NCBI GenBank assembly: GCA_009781115.1
Contig: WQYT01000012.1
Span: forward strand, 1-35,617
Source: Coriobacteriia bacterium
Lineage (GTDB): Bacteria; Actinomycetota; Coriobacteriia; WRKU01; WQUG01
Reading direction: 5' to 3'
DNA length: 35,617 nt
Under the pieces are notes generated by a model. The model was not told the DNA's origin. It worked only from the letters and a program-made list of their open reading frames with translations, and searched no databases. A program made the translations under genes and the position numbers. Below, one piece after another: positions 1 through 7,267 of this stretch (the stretch's first letter is position 1; each line of letters starts with the position of its first letter).

Positions 1-150
1 GCGGCGGGCGCCTTCCCATTGCTCCGCTACAGAGTCAACAGTGGCATTGTGCCCGCTTGACGGCATTTACAGTTGTGGTTTGCAGCTCCGGTCTTGCACC
101 GGATTCCTTGTTACTACCTGTGGGTAACCATCCGCTAATATCCAGTTGTC
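1..150 (-). promoter_or_regulatory. Cobalamin riboswitch, truncated at the left edge
   Basis: Read on the minus strand, this stretch carries the conserved blocks of the cobalamin aptamer in the right order: GGAATCCGGTGCAAGACCGG, then CCACAACTGTAA (about 68-79), GCCACTGT (39-46) and TGGGAAGGCGC (8-18). This is the classical B12-box arrangement. The expression platform and the regulated gene lie off the left edge, so the target is unseen; such switches normally repress cobalamin transport or biosynthesis genes when adenosyl- or other cobalamins bind. It lies directly downstream of the minus-strand operon that includes a class B radical SAM enzyme. The upstream boundary near 150 is approximate. 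Confidence 0.9.
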
Positions 151-151
151 A

Positions 152-258
152 ATCTCGCGGAGTCTTGTTCCGCCTAAGCCGCTCAGGCCAACGCTCAAGG
201 GCTAGAGCCCGTATCGCATTGTCCTTCGGGGCTTAGGCGAAACAATCCTCTCGCGAGA
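152..258. repeat. Large imperfect inverted repeat between the maturase operon and the riboswitch
   Basis: TGTTCCGCCTAAGCC (166-180) faces GGCTTAGGCGAAACA (230-244), 15-bp arms with one mismatch. The arms extend further outward through matching TCTCGCG blocks near 152 and 258. A smaller GGGCTAGAGCCC hairpin sits inside. No T-run follows on the minus strand, so this is not a textbook intrinsic terminator; it could be a terminator or processing structure for the operon ending at 368, or a palindromic repeat element. The rest of 259-367 shows nothing clear apart from AT-rich sequence at 325-360. Confidence 0.6.
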
Positions 259-367
259 ACTTGCTCGGTTTTGTTTCGAGCGCACTTTCCATCGTAGCGC
301 ATTTGCGCGCAGGGATGTTGTGCTAAAAAGTAACAAAAAGGTGTTTCTCTAAATATAAGTATTTTGG

Positions 368-1279
368 TCACATATATTTGGGAGGAGATCCGGCGATGAT
401 CGCGTTTCGGCGTTGATAGAGGGGCGTAGTGTTGCGATCAAGACCAAGCAAGCGCGCTGCTGCAAGGCAGTTGGCACAGTCGCCGCAGGGGAGCATGCTG
501 ACCAGGGCGCCTTCCGTATGAAGCGAGACTGCCACCCCAGCGGGGACGGGTGTGAGGCCAGGCTGTTGGTCAAGCTCGACCCGAAGCGGGCGAGCGGCTG
601 CGTCCCCGCCCAAAAGGTCACGGAAGACCTTCAGGGTTGACGCGCCAAAAACCGAAGGCGTGCCCCAATGGTACTGCAAAGCCGGGCCTGGCGGTCGATA
701 CCTGAGGCGCTTCGTTTTGCCCTTGATCCTGACGAGGCGTTGCGGGTGGTCAGACTCGCTTTGCTGCTTAGCACAGAAGGCCGTGAGCTGGGGATCGGTA
801 TCCTGTCGGGCAAGCCAGCGCCCGATGCTCACCTGGCAGAAGTCAGCTGTTCCGGTTTCTCGAATAAGAGCGACCGCGCAGGCGAAAGCCCCCAGATCGT
901 TGACGCATATCTCCAGCGCATCTGGCACCGGTTGGATCGCCTCACCATCTCGCCCCTTATACTGGCAAGAGGAAGGGGGGCGCTTCTCAGCGCTCTCCTT
1001 GCCAAGAGAGCGCAGGAAGTCCTCGAAAAGCGGGAACAGCCGCTGGGGCAGCGGAGGTACCGCCAGCGTCAGCGGCTTGCCGAGCTGTTGAAGCTGCGTG
1101 AAGGCAGCGACTGCCGCCTCGAACTCGCGGGTGCAGGTGTCGCTGCCGCAGTAGATGCGCTCAACTGCTTCGAAGCGCGTACGCAGAGCATCGATATCAA
1201 GCGCAGAGGCCTCGGCCGGTTCCCCCGACGTGAGTTCCAGCCACGTCTCAGGCGTGACTATCCGATCCGCGCCGCTCAT
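368..1279 (-). CDS. Diverged U32-like (UbiV-like) Cys-rich protein
   Basis: A 303-residue protein, last gene of the operon; its ATG overlaps the TGA of the preceding U32 gene (ATGA). I do not recognise it with certainty. The opening RIYCGSDTC (C44, C49) is built like the ELYCGY strand of its U32 neighbour, the segment LEICVNDLGAFAC near 122-134 resembles the NDLG strand of U32 barrels, and the end carries C265-x2-C268-x2-C271. UbiV-type U32 proteins also bind a 4Fe-4S cluster through one early and several late cysteines, so a UbiU/UbiV-like heterodimer with the neighbour is plausible. The alternative is an unrelated Fe-S or zinc protein. The CDS call is strong because of coupling and coding bias; the family call is moderate. 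Confidence 0.8.
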   Translation of the reverse strand: MSGADRIVTPETWLELTSGEPAEASALDIDALRTRFEAVERIYCGSDTCTREFEAAVAAFTQLQQLGKPLTLAVPPLPQRLFPLFEDFLRSLGKESAEKRPPSSCQYKGRDGEAIQPVPDALEICVNDLGAFACAVALIRETGTADFCQVSIGRWLARQDTDPQLTAFCAKQQSESDHPQRLVRIKGKTKRLRYRPPGPALQYHWGTPSVFGASTLKVFRDLLGGDAAARPLRVELDQQPGLTPVPAGVAVSLHTEGALVSMLPCGDCANCLAAARLLGLDRNTTPLYQRRNAIIAGSPPKYM

Positions 1280-2259
1280 GCAGGCGCTCCGCAGGTTGGG
1301 TAATAGCAGTGGCAGTCAGCGGAAAACGTGGCGTGATAGAATTCCTGGCGTTCTTCGTCGCTGGCGCAGTGCTGAGCCGTGTGCAAGAAAAGCAAGCCGC
1401 ACACGCGCTGCTTGAGCGGAGTGCCGCGCCCGCCCAGCTTGGCGAAGTGGGCTCCAGCCGATTCAAACACCCCAAGTGCGCAAGCCGCACAGGCAAAGTT
1501 GTTCACCGGCGCTCCCAGAAGCTGGATGCAGCTGTGCGTTTGATAGTTGGTGTCAAAACTATAGACCGCATCAATCTGTTGGTCAGCCTCTGGATCAGGC
1601 AGCGGCAGGACAGAATTGCTACAACCTGCGCATAGGCCCGGATTTGCTGCTGATTGCTCAGTTTTCGGGGCGTCCTCGTAAGCGTTGCCGTGATAGAAGC
1701 GGCAGTAGCCGTCGATAAAGCGGCACTTGTCAAACAGCGCCATGAACTCCCCCTCAAGCCCGGGCACAGCGTCGAGCAGCTCCGCGATCTGCGGGGGTCT
1801 AAGAAAACGCGGGAACACGACCCGGTCGACCCCCAGCTCCTGATAGGCCTGCAAGGTTGCAGCGTTTTGGGCGACGGCCAGCAGAGAGAGGCAGCGGCGC
1901 AGCTGCGTGTGCCCCGCCAGGCGCGCGAGCAGGCCCAGGTCAAATATCTGAAGGCCGGTCCCGCCGAGCTCTTCAAAGCGGAAGCAGAGACGCGCCAGCG
2001 CGTCAAGCTGGGGCTCCGTGTAGCGCCCGTTCATAGTGAGATAGAGCGGTACGTCCAGACGGCGCGCCTCAGCGATCAGCTGCTTGAAATCCCGCATGTC
2101 ATCGACATTGGCCGCACCCTGACGGCGGCTGATGCTGTCGTGATTCCCATAGAGCTCGCGCCAAGCGGGATCCTGGTAGCCACAGTAGAGTTCATCGGCG
2201 CCCGCCTGCACTAGCAGTGCCACCTCTGCGGCGTTATGTACGGGGGCAATGAACTTCAT
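1276..2259 (-). CDS. U32 family (peptidase U32/UbiU-like) protein
   Basis: A 327-residue protein with a U32 barrel: MKFIAPVHN start, ADELYCGY at 21-28, and the U32 signature around EFMALFDKC, with C179-x4-G-x-C186 and further cysteines C210, C213 and C244. C-x6-C followed by two spaced cysteines is the 4Fe-4S ligand pattern described for UbiU. Despite the peptidase name, characterised members (RlhA, TrhP, UbiU-UbiV) take part in hydroxylation reactions, some without O2. The start follows GGAGG about 6 nt upstream (minus strand) and overlaps the preceding radical SAM gene by 26 bp; its stop overlaps the next gene. In this operon it may hydroxylate or otherwise modify the Cys-rich peptide, which is inference. 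Confidence 0.88.
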   Translation of the reverse strand: MKFIAPVHNAAEVALLVQAGADELYCGYQDPAWRELYGNHDSISRRQGAANVDDMRDFKQLIAEARRLDVPLYLTMNGRYTEPQLDALARLCFRFEELGGTGLQIFDLGLLARLAGHTQLRRCLSLLAVAQNAATLQAYQELGVDRVVFPRFLRPPQIAELLDAVPGLEGEFMALFDKCRFIDGYCRFYHGNAYEDAPKTEQSAANPGLCAGCSNSVLPLPDPEADQQIDAVYSFDTNYQTHSCIQLLGAPVNNFACAACALGVFESAGAHFAKLGGRGTPLKQRVCGLLFLHTAQHCASDEERQEFYHATFSADCHCYYPTCGAPA

Positions 2260-3661
2260 CGAGATCCTCCATCAGTTTTGCAGCCAGCGTCGTGACGTCA
2301 GTGCTGAAGTCACCGTCTGCAACCGCCGCATACGCGACGCGGTCACACGTTGAAAGCGCCTCATCAAGGCATGAGGCTTGATGCCCGTCCCCGCTCAGCC
2401 AGGCCCGTGAGGCCGCCAGAGGCAGATCGGTCGCCGCCCGCACCCAGACCAGGTAGAGCGGTCGCAGCCAGGAAGTGAGCTTTTCATAGAGAGCCTCACA
2501 GGCAGGCGAAAGTGCCTGCCAGGTGGTTCGGGAGACTCCCGCTCCTCCGCTTTGAGTGCGTCCGCTCTCTGCTGCCGCTGTGGCTGCCAGCGCGCTGCCG
2601 GGAAACAATACCATGCGATTGAACAGGCATTTGAGCGAGAAGAAACCCTGTTCATGCAGAGCAGCGGCCTCGTGGCGAACGCTTTGTGGCGTGCTATCCT
2701 TGTGCCAGAGGATGTAGCCGATGTGCACACGGACCCCTGCTTGCTCGATCTGGCGCAGCAGCGCCAGCAGCGCTACCGGGTCAAGCGGCTTGTGCCAGGC
2801 GCGCAAGGTCGCTGGTGTCATTGACTCCACGCCGATGAACAGGCGACACAGCCCGCCCTCATGCAGGCGTGCCATACGCGCGGCGACATCCGGCTCTGCA
2901 AGGAGCGCGGCTCCGCGCAGCTGCATTGAGTACGCGACACGCAGTCCCCGCACGCGCAGCTCGGCGTCAAGCTCTTCAACGCGCGCAAGGGGACCAAAGT
3001 CGTCCTCAACAAAGTTGAAGACGGGGTCTGCGCCCAGAGTGGCCACCTCAGCGGTGAGCGCCGCGATCTCATCTGCCAGCTCAGGGATAGCGCGCCCTGC
3101 CCAGCTGCTAAGGCCCTGCGGCAGCGCGGGCGTCGCGCAAAAGGCACAGGTTCCCGAGCAGCCGCGCGCGCCGCGCAGGTTAATGGCGCAGCCCTGCGCC
3201 AGATAGTCGGCAAGCTGCGGTCGCCAGGCAGGCGCCCAGGCAGGCGAACCAGTGAGCGGCGCCTCCCCCTCGCCCGGGATCAACGTGACCTCGCTGGGCA
3301 CAAGCTCGTGCAGCCGCTCGCCTGCCAGCGTGATGAACAGGCCGCCCAGCACAAAACGGGGCGCTGGCTCCGCCAGCTTCATACGCTGGATCAATCGGAG
3401 CGTATCGGGCAGGTCTTCTGCGGTCATAAGCGAAAAACCGACTGTGTCAAAGGGCTCTTGAGCGGTAAAGTCGTCCCGGAACGCGGGCAGTTGGCCGCGG
3501 CGCTCGTAAAGCCGCCGGTCAAACAGCGCCACCTCGTGACCCGCACCCGCCTGCCGCAGAGCGCCCGCCAGATACTCGATCGCCAGGGGTTCCTGGAACT
3601 CGAACTCCTCGCCTGTATGCAGCGGGCGAATCAGAGCGACCTTCTGCGGACCTGCGCCCAT
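2234..3661 (-). CDS. Class B (B12-binding type) radical SAM enzyme
   Basis: A 475-residue protein with an N-terminal Rossmann-like B12-binding region (about 1-135) and then a radical SAM domain with C168-x3-C172-x2-C175 (GCSGTCAFC). The layout matches cobalamin-type radical SAM enzymes, which methylate unreactive carbons or rearrange rings. I see no clear DxHxxG motif in the N-terminal domain, so any cobalamin may bind base-off, as in several RiPP methyltransferases. The region after about 330 is Ala-rich and not recognised. It starts 9 bp after the TPR gene with only a weak ribosome site, and overlaps the U32 gene by 26 bp. Its place suggests a second maturation step on the operon peptide. 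A cobalamin riboswitch lies just downstream of the operon. Confidence 0.88.
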   Translation of the reverse strand: MGAGPQKVALIRPLHTGEEFEFQEPLAIEYLAGALRQAGAGHEVALFDRRLYERRGQLPAFRDDFTAQEPFDTVGFSLMTAEDLPDTLRLIQRMKLAEPAPRFVLGGLFITLAGERLHELVPSEVTLIPGEGEAPLTGSPAWAPAWRPQLADYLAQGCAINLRGARGCSGTCAFCATPALPQGLSSWAGRAIPELADEIAALTAEVATLGADPVFNFVEDDFGPLARVEELDAELRVRGLRVAYSMQLRGAALLAEPDVAARMARLHEGGLCRLFIGVESMTPATLRAWHKPLDPVALLALLRQIEQAGVRVHIGYILWHKDSTPQSVRHEAAALHEQGFFSLKCLFNRMVLFPGSALAATAAAESGRTQSGGAGVSRTTWQALSPACEALYEKLTSWLRPLYLVWVRAATDLPLAASRAWLSGDGHQASCLDEALSTCDRVAYAAVADGDFSTDVTTLAAKLMEDLDEVHCPRT

Positions 3662-3670
3662 GGCGTCTGG

Positions 3671-4498
3671 CTACTTGCCGGTCTTGGGTTTGCTCACCAC
3701 GCCTGCCAGCACACCCTGCCGCTGGAAGTATGCCCTGAGCGCATCGACATCAGGATCCTTTTTCAGGGACTTGAGACGGCCCATCTGGTCTTCATAATGG
3801 TTCTCCCGAGAATTGAAGCTTGACGAAGAGCCGGTATCGTCCCAAGTCGGAGAAAAGAGCTCATCGCGCCAGATATCTGCATAGACACTGTTATAGATAT
3901 CGGCATCCATAAAGTCAGTACTCTTAAGATCAGATACCGAGATCGCGGTATAGCCATCGATGCTATAAGCAAGGCTACTGAGATCATATCCGGCTGCCAC
4001 GCAAGCGGCCTCAAGGTTCAAGTTGAGCTCCGAGTACTTTGGGTAGAGCGCGACGGCCGTCAGGGAGTATCTGAGCGCCTGCAGGTTGTTCTTCAGTTCC
4101 AGGCAAGCGAGGGCAGCGTTGTTCAGCGCGTCTGCGTGATAGGGCTCCTCTTTAAGAACCTGCTGGTACTTGTCCAGAGCTTCGCTGTACTTGCCTTGCC
4201 GGAACAACTTGTTTGCAGCCTTGTAATCCGTGTTCTCCCGGCTTACCTGCAAACCGGCAGCTGTATCCGATGCTAACTTTGTGCGCGCGGCACTGGCTCT
4301 ATCTCTTGCCTGAGAAATCTCCGCGCCGATATCAGCAGGCTTACGGTAGCTCGGATTCGTGTCCGTGATCACCGAGGAGTCAGAAGCGGTCTTGCTCCTG
4401 CTTATCTGTCTGATGACCATCTGCACGCCAACCACTAACACCACACCGACGATCACTCCGATGACGATGTTCTTGGCTCTGGGGCTTAGTGCGTTCAT
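3671..4498 (-). CDS. Membrane-anchored TPR protein
   Basis: A 275-residue protein with one N-terminal membrane segment (about 10-29, IVIGVIVGVVLVVGVQMVI), a linker, and one to two tetratricopeptide units around 95-170 (ANKLFRQGKYSEALDKYQQV, then a second unit). The C-terminal part is hydrophilic and not recognised. GAGGAG precedes the ATG. The topology places the TPR outside the membrane if the positive-inside rule holds, although residues just after the segment are also basic. In the operon it sits between the Cys-rich precursor and the class B radical SAM gene, so it may be a scaffold for the mature peptide or its secretion; that role is inference. Confidence 0.82.
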   Translation of the reverse strand: MNALSPRAKNIVIGVIVGVVLVVGVQMVIRQISRSKTASDSSVITDTNPSYRKPADIGAEISQARDRASAARTKLASDTAAGLQVSRENTDYKAANKLFRQGKYSEALDKYQQVLKEEPYHADALNNAALACLELKNNLQALRYSLTAVALYPKYSELNLNLEAACVAAGYDLSSLAYSIDGYTAISVSDLKSTDFMDADIYNSVYADIWRDELFSPTWDDTGSSSSFNSRENHYEDQMGRLKSLKKDPDVDALRAYFQRQGVLAGVVSKPKTGK

Positions 4499-4534
4499 GG
4501 CGCTCTCCTCTCGGGACTCGGGACTGCTCTTGCC

Positions 4535-5080
4535 CTAATGCACCGGCACGCAGGCGCAGGGCGAGCCACAGCTCACGCTGCCACCGCCACCGCTATTGGT
4601 ATGGCTTACACAACTGCAGGTGCTGTGGCCTACGCAACTGCAGGTACTGTGGCCAACACAGCTGCAGGTCGTGTAGTTCACGCAGCCGCAGTTGCTGGAG
4701 CAGGTGTTGACCGTGTCGCAGGTGCAGGTCTGCCCGCCGCCCGTGCTCCCGCTCCCCGAGCTCTCCGTCCCGGAGCCGGTGCTCGAAGCGTCAGGGGCGG
4801 GAATCTGCTCGCGGGAACCAACGAAGACCGTATCGCAGCTGCAGTACTGGCCGCCGATGATCTTCTTGCTGTCCTTTTTACCCGAGGAGTCGCCGGGTTT
4901 ACTCTCGGTGAGTAGAGAGCCCTCGCCCGGCTCGTCGCCCGCCAGGTAGGTCTTCATGCCCGGCATGAAGACGCTCTTGCCGTCAACGATGATCTTGATG
5001 TGTGGCTTGGGCACTGCTGCGTCGCTCGGATTCTTTCCGAGAGCGAACTTGTCGAGCGAATCGTCATAGGGTAGCGTCAT
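4535..5080 (-). CDS. Cys-rich candidate RiPP precursor with C-x-C repeats
   Basis: A 181-residue protein lying directly after the radical SAM/SPASM gene (ATGA overlap at 5077-5080) with a very good AGGAGG site inside that gene. The first 75 or so residues are Cys-free and leader-like, with IKIIVDGKSVFMPGMKTYL at about 28-46. A low-complexity Gly/Ser/Thr spacer separates YCSCDT from a C-terminal core. In all there are 16 cysteines and seven C-x-C motifs (CSC, CTC, CGC, CSC, CSC, CSC, CAC), including three TCSCV(G/S)H octapeptide repeats. Cys-rich repeat cores next to a SPASM enzyme are typical of thioether-forming (sactipeptide/ranthipeptide) pathways. A metal-binding protein is an alternative. 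No named precursor family is recognised. Confidence 0.85.
   Translation of the reverse strand: MTLPYDDSLDKFALGKNPSDAAVPKPHIKIIVDGKSVFMPGMKTYLAGDEPGEGSLLTESKPGDSSGKKDSKKIIGGQYCSCDTVFVGSREQIPAPDASSTGSGTESSGSGSTGGGQTCTCDTVNTCSSNCGCVNYTTCSCVGHSTCSCVGHSTCSCVSHTNSGGGGSVSCGSPCACVPVH
4603..4674 (-). repeat. Three 24-bp tandem repeats in the precursor gene
   Basis: Units 4603-4626, 4627-4650 and 4651-4674 share the ACAACTGCAGGT / AGCTGCAGGT core on the plus strand and encode the TCSCVGHS octapeptide repeats. Copies differ by a few bases, mostly synonymous or conservative, so the repeat is maintained rather than freshly duplicated. Confidence 0.85.
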
Positions 5081-6528
5081 GATCTTCCTCCTGCTCTGGT
5101 TGAGCTGTTTCCTGCTGAGGCCTCCTCTGGCGTGGGCGTGACCAGCTCGCGCTGGAGCATCTTAAGCGTCAGGCGCCGCGTGATCTCACAACGATCACTG
5201 CCCTGATTGGTCTGCGGCGCACGCGTCCCGAGGACTTTCGCCGCGCAGTCCCCCGCGCAATGCCACTTGCAGAAGCAGTTCTGGCAAAACGGCATATTGT
5301 GAACGCTGAGCTCATGGAGAGCGGCCAGCTTGTTCTCGTCGAATACATAGGCGCCCGACGCCGGATCATACCGGCCAAAGAAATAGCGCTCAGAGCGAGG
5401 GTCGCTACGGTAGGACACCTCGTAGCAAGCGGTCACGTCTCCGGTAGGCGTTACCGTAAACGACCCGACGTTCACCTTGCAAAAACAGTCGCAGAGGAGC
5501 TCCTTGCGCGCGCCCGAAAACACGAGGCGCATCGGGGAGCGAGCCTGCACAAGAGCATCGGCTGCCTCAAGATAGCGATCGGTGAAGGTTGTCGGATCCG
5601 GCGGAGCCTCGTGAGAGCTGTTGCAGCGTCCGCAGGCCCAGACCGGCTCAAGATGGAGCTGGGTACAACGCGGATAACGCTCGGCCACAAAGCGCGCGAT
5701 CTCTGGCAGGCGGTGGGCGATCTCTGCGGTGACCGTGGTGCGAATGCCGTACTCGACCGCAGAGGCGTCCAGGCGCGTAAGCGTGCGGTCGATCGCCTCA
5801 AAGGTCGGCGCTCCGTCCGCGCGTGGGCGCTGGCGGTCCTGGATATCCGGCAACCCGTCAAACGAGATGTTGACGTTGTCAAAGAACGCGAGCAGGAAGT
5901 CGCACTGCTCCTCGGTCAGGACACCGTTGGTCGCGGCATTGAGCACGACCGGAAAGTCGATCGCTTCTGAGACCTCCCGCGCGTAAAAGCACAGCTCCCG
6001 CACCGTGTCGAAAGCCGAGAACGGTTCTCCGTTGCCATGAAAGCTTACGAGGAAATTCCTGGGATAGCCGAAGTCTGACTGCGCGTTGAGCTCTTTTGCG
6101 TTACGCGCCACCAGGTCGATCGCCGCTTTGCCCGCAGCCAGATCAAGGGTGGTCATCGCCTCGCGCTGCGCGCCGCCCTCGCCACCTTCGGTATAGCAGT
6201 AGACACAACGCAAGTTGCAGCGGTTCGTGGGAAAGAGCGTGACCTCGCAGGGCTTGAACTCCGTGTCGCTGTGAGGACGGGGGAAAGCGTCAAAGAAGCG
6301 ATGCGCACGCAGGGTCGCGATGGTCTGCTGCTGATCTTCTGTCAGATCGGCGTCGCCTGGCGCCCCGGACACCGAGCTATCAAGCACCGCCTTCACAGCC
6401 GCGATCGCCTCATCATCGAGACGCGCGAGAAGCTGTCCGCCCAAAGGCGCGTAGAGGATAGACCCTTCTTCATCGCGCAGGATGAAGAGTTCCGGAGGCG
6501 TCTCCAGGGCAAAGGTTTCAGGCAGCAT
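5077..6528 (-). CDS. Radical SAM/SPASM peptide maturase
   Basis: A 483-residue enzyme if read from the ATG at 6528 (MLPETFALE), which overlaps the PqqD-like gene by 11 bp; a longer start at 6600 would extend far into that gene. Radical SAM motif C104-x3-C108-x2-C111 (NRCNLRCVYCY), then a SPASM/twitch region with C346, C348, C350, C368, C415, C418, C420, C424, C428 and C447, enough for auxiliary Fe-S clusters. The first 85 residues are a small helical region. Such enzymes install thioether or C-C crosslinks on ribosomal peptides; the adjacent Cys-rich protein is the obvious substrate. The gene runs directly into that precursor gene with ATGA coupling. Function is by family and neighbourhood; the chemistry is unknown. 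Confidence 0.92.
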   Translation of the reverse strand: MLPETFALETPPELFILRDEEGSILYAPLGGQLLARLDDEAIAAVKAVLDSSVSGAPGDADLTEDQQQTIATLRAHRFFDAFPRPHSDTEFKPCEVTLFPTNRCNLRCVYCYTEGGEGGAQREAMTTLDLAAGKAAIDLVARNAKELNAQSDFGYPRNFLVSFHGNGEPFSAFDTVRELCFYAREVSEAIDFPVVLNAATNGVLTEEQCDFLLAFFDNVNISFDGLPDIQDRQRPRADGAPTFEAIDRTLTRLDASAVEYGIRTTVTAEIAHRLPEIARFVAERYPRCTQLHLEPVWACGRCNSSHEAPPDPTTFTDRYLEAADALVQARSPMRLVFSGARKELLCDCFCKVNVGSFTVTPTGDVTACYEVSYRSDPRSERYFFGRYDPASGAYVFDENKLAALHELSVHNMPFCQNCFCKWHCAGDCAAKVLGTRAPQTNQGSDRCEITRRLTLKMLQRELVTPTPEEASAGNSSTRAGGRS

Positions 6529-6910
6529 GCTGGACAATGCTGACCTCCACCCGGTTCTGCAGGTAATTAGCTTGACCCAGAGCCACAAAGAAGAGCGCAA
6601 CGTCTGCGGCTTCTTTCCGTTTGCCGGTGCGCGCCGCTATGTCATCGATCGTATGGGCGCCATCGGCCAGCGCCAGGAACTTCGCGCCATCCGCGTCAAC
6701 GTCGAAAATGTGGAGCCTCTGATAATAAGCCTGTGCTCCCTCAGAGGTCTTGCGCACATTGATGCCCGTGCGCAGCAGGGGGCCGACGGGGGACTTGCTC
6801 GAAGAGCCGTCTCCTGCAGGCGGCACAAAAGCATCGGATTGCATGAGAGCTCCTGCAAGGCCAAAAATAACCAGGCCACCGGCACTTTTCAGAAACGTAC
6901 GTCTGTCCAT
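6518..6910 (-). CDS. Tat-signal protein with PqqD-like (RRE-type) domain
   Basis: A 130-residue protein, first gene of the maturase operon. The N-terminus has a twin-arginine motif DRRTFLK followed by a hydrophobic stretch (GGLVIFGLAGALM). The remainder has a PqqD-like winged-helix pattern: the FDVDADGAKFLALADGAHT strand-helix, IDDIAA and a recognition-like helix. PqqD-like domains bind leader peptides and present them to SPASM enzymes, which fits the next gene. The signal peptide is odd because peptide maturation is cytoplasmic: either the domain acts outside, or the N-terminus is a membrane anchor. AGGGG lies about 6 nt before the ATG. Confidence 0.8.
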   Translation of the reverse strand: MDRRTFLKSAGGLVIFGLAGALMQSDAFVPPAGDGSSSKSPVGPLLRTGINVRKTSEGAQAYYQRLHIFDVDADGAKFLALADGAHTIDDIAARTGKRKEAADVALFFVALGQANYLQNRVEVSIVQHAA

Positions 6911-7267
6911 GTGTTCCCCTTCCCGCCAACCGGCGCTTTGGCGCCAGGTCCCATCGCAGGATTGAAAGCAAAACCCCGCTTCAGTATAACACGCCCCTCA
7001 CGTCAAATCGCTCGCTGATGCACAATCACGCCACTCATTCTGGTTTCATGACATAAGAACATGCGGTCAGCGTGAAAGCCCTTGATTAAATTCATCTGCA
7101 CGGTATTTTCATGCACTCTCGCCCCACTAATAACATGCCGTCTCAGTGTGCAAGCAGAGGGTGGTTTCAGAATGTCACGCAAGACGACACGGCAAATCAA
7201 ACAGCACTGAATATAATAAGACAGTAATAGATTACTGTAGACTTTAATATTATGCTATAGTGAGTAC
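6911..7267. other. Intergenic region between divergent operons
   Basis: It separates the minus-strand maturase operon from the plus-strand restriction operon. On the minus strand a TATACT-like -10 box lies at 6983-6988, with TTGACG upstream but only 12 nt away, so the promoter is uncertain. From about 7190 the sequence turns AT-rich toward the hsdS promoter. No gene or repeat in 7020-7190 is convincing. Confidence 0.5.
7233..7267 (+). promoter_or_regulatory. Likely leaderless promoter of the restriction operon
   Basis: TATAGT at 7256-7261 is followed by exactly six bases and then the ATG at 7268. A TTACTG box lies 18 bp upstream. No ribosome site precedes the ATG. Transcription would start at or next to the A of ATG. 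The same spacing occurs before the MscS gene at 33543. Confidence 0.55.

Noticed and set aside
1276-2259. Collagenase-type peptidase function for the U32 protein
   Set aside because: The Cys pattern fits the Fe-S binding U32 members with hydroxylation roles; peptidase activity is not supported by any visible catalytic motif.
4603-4674. CRISPR-like array
   Set aside because: The 24-bp repeats are contiguous, coding and without spacers; no cas gene is present anywhere in the window.
4535-5080. Metallothionein as the identity of the Cys-rich protein
   Set aside because: Too long, has a Cys-free leader, and is coupled to a SPASM radical SAM gene; still listed as an alternative in the entry.
6983-6988. 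TATACT as a confident promoter of the maturase operon
   Set aside because: The only good -35 candidate (TTGACG) is 12 nt away; spacing is wrong.
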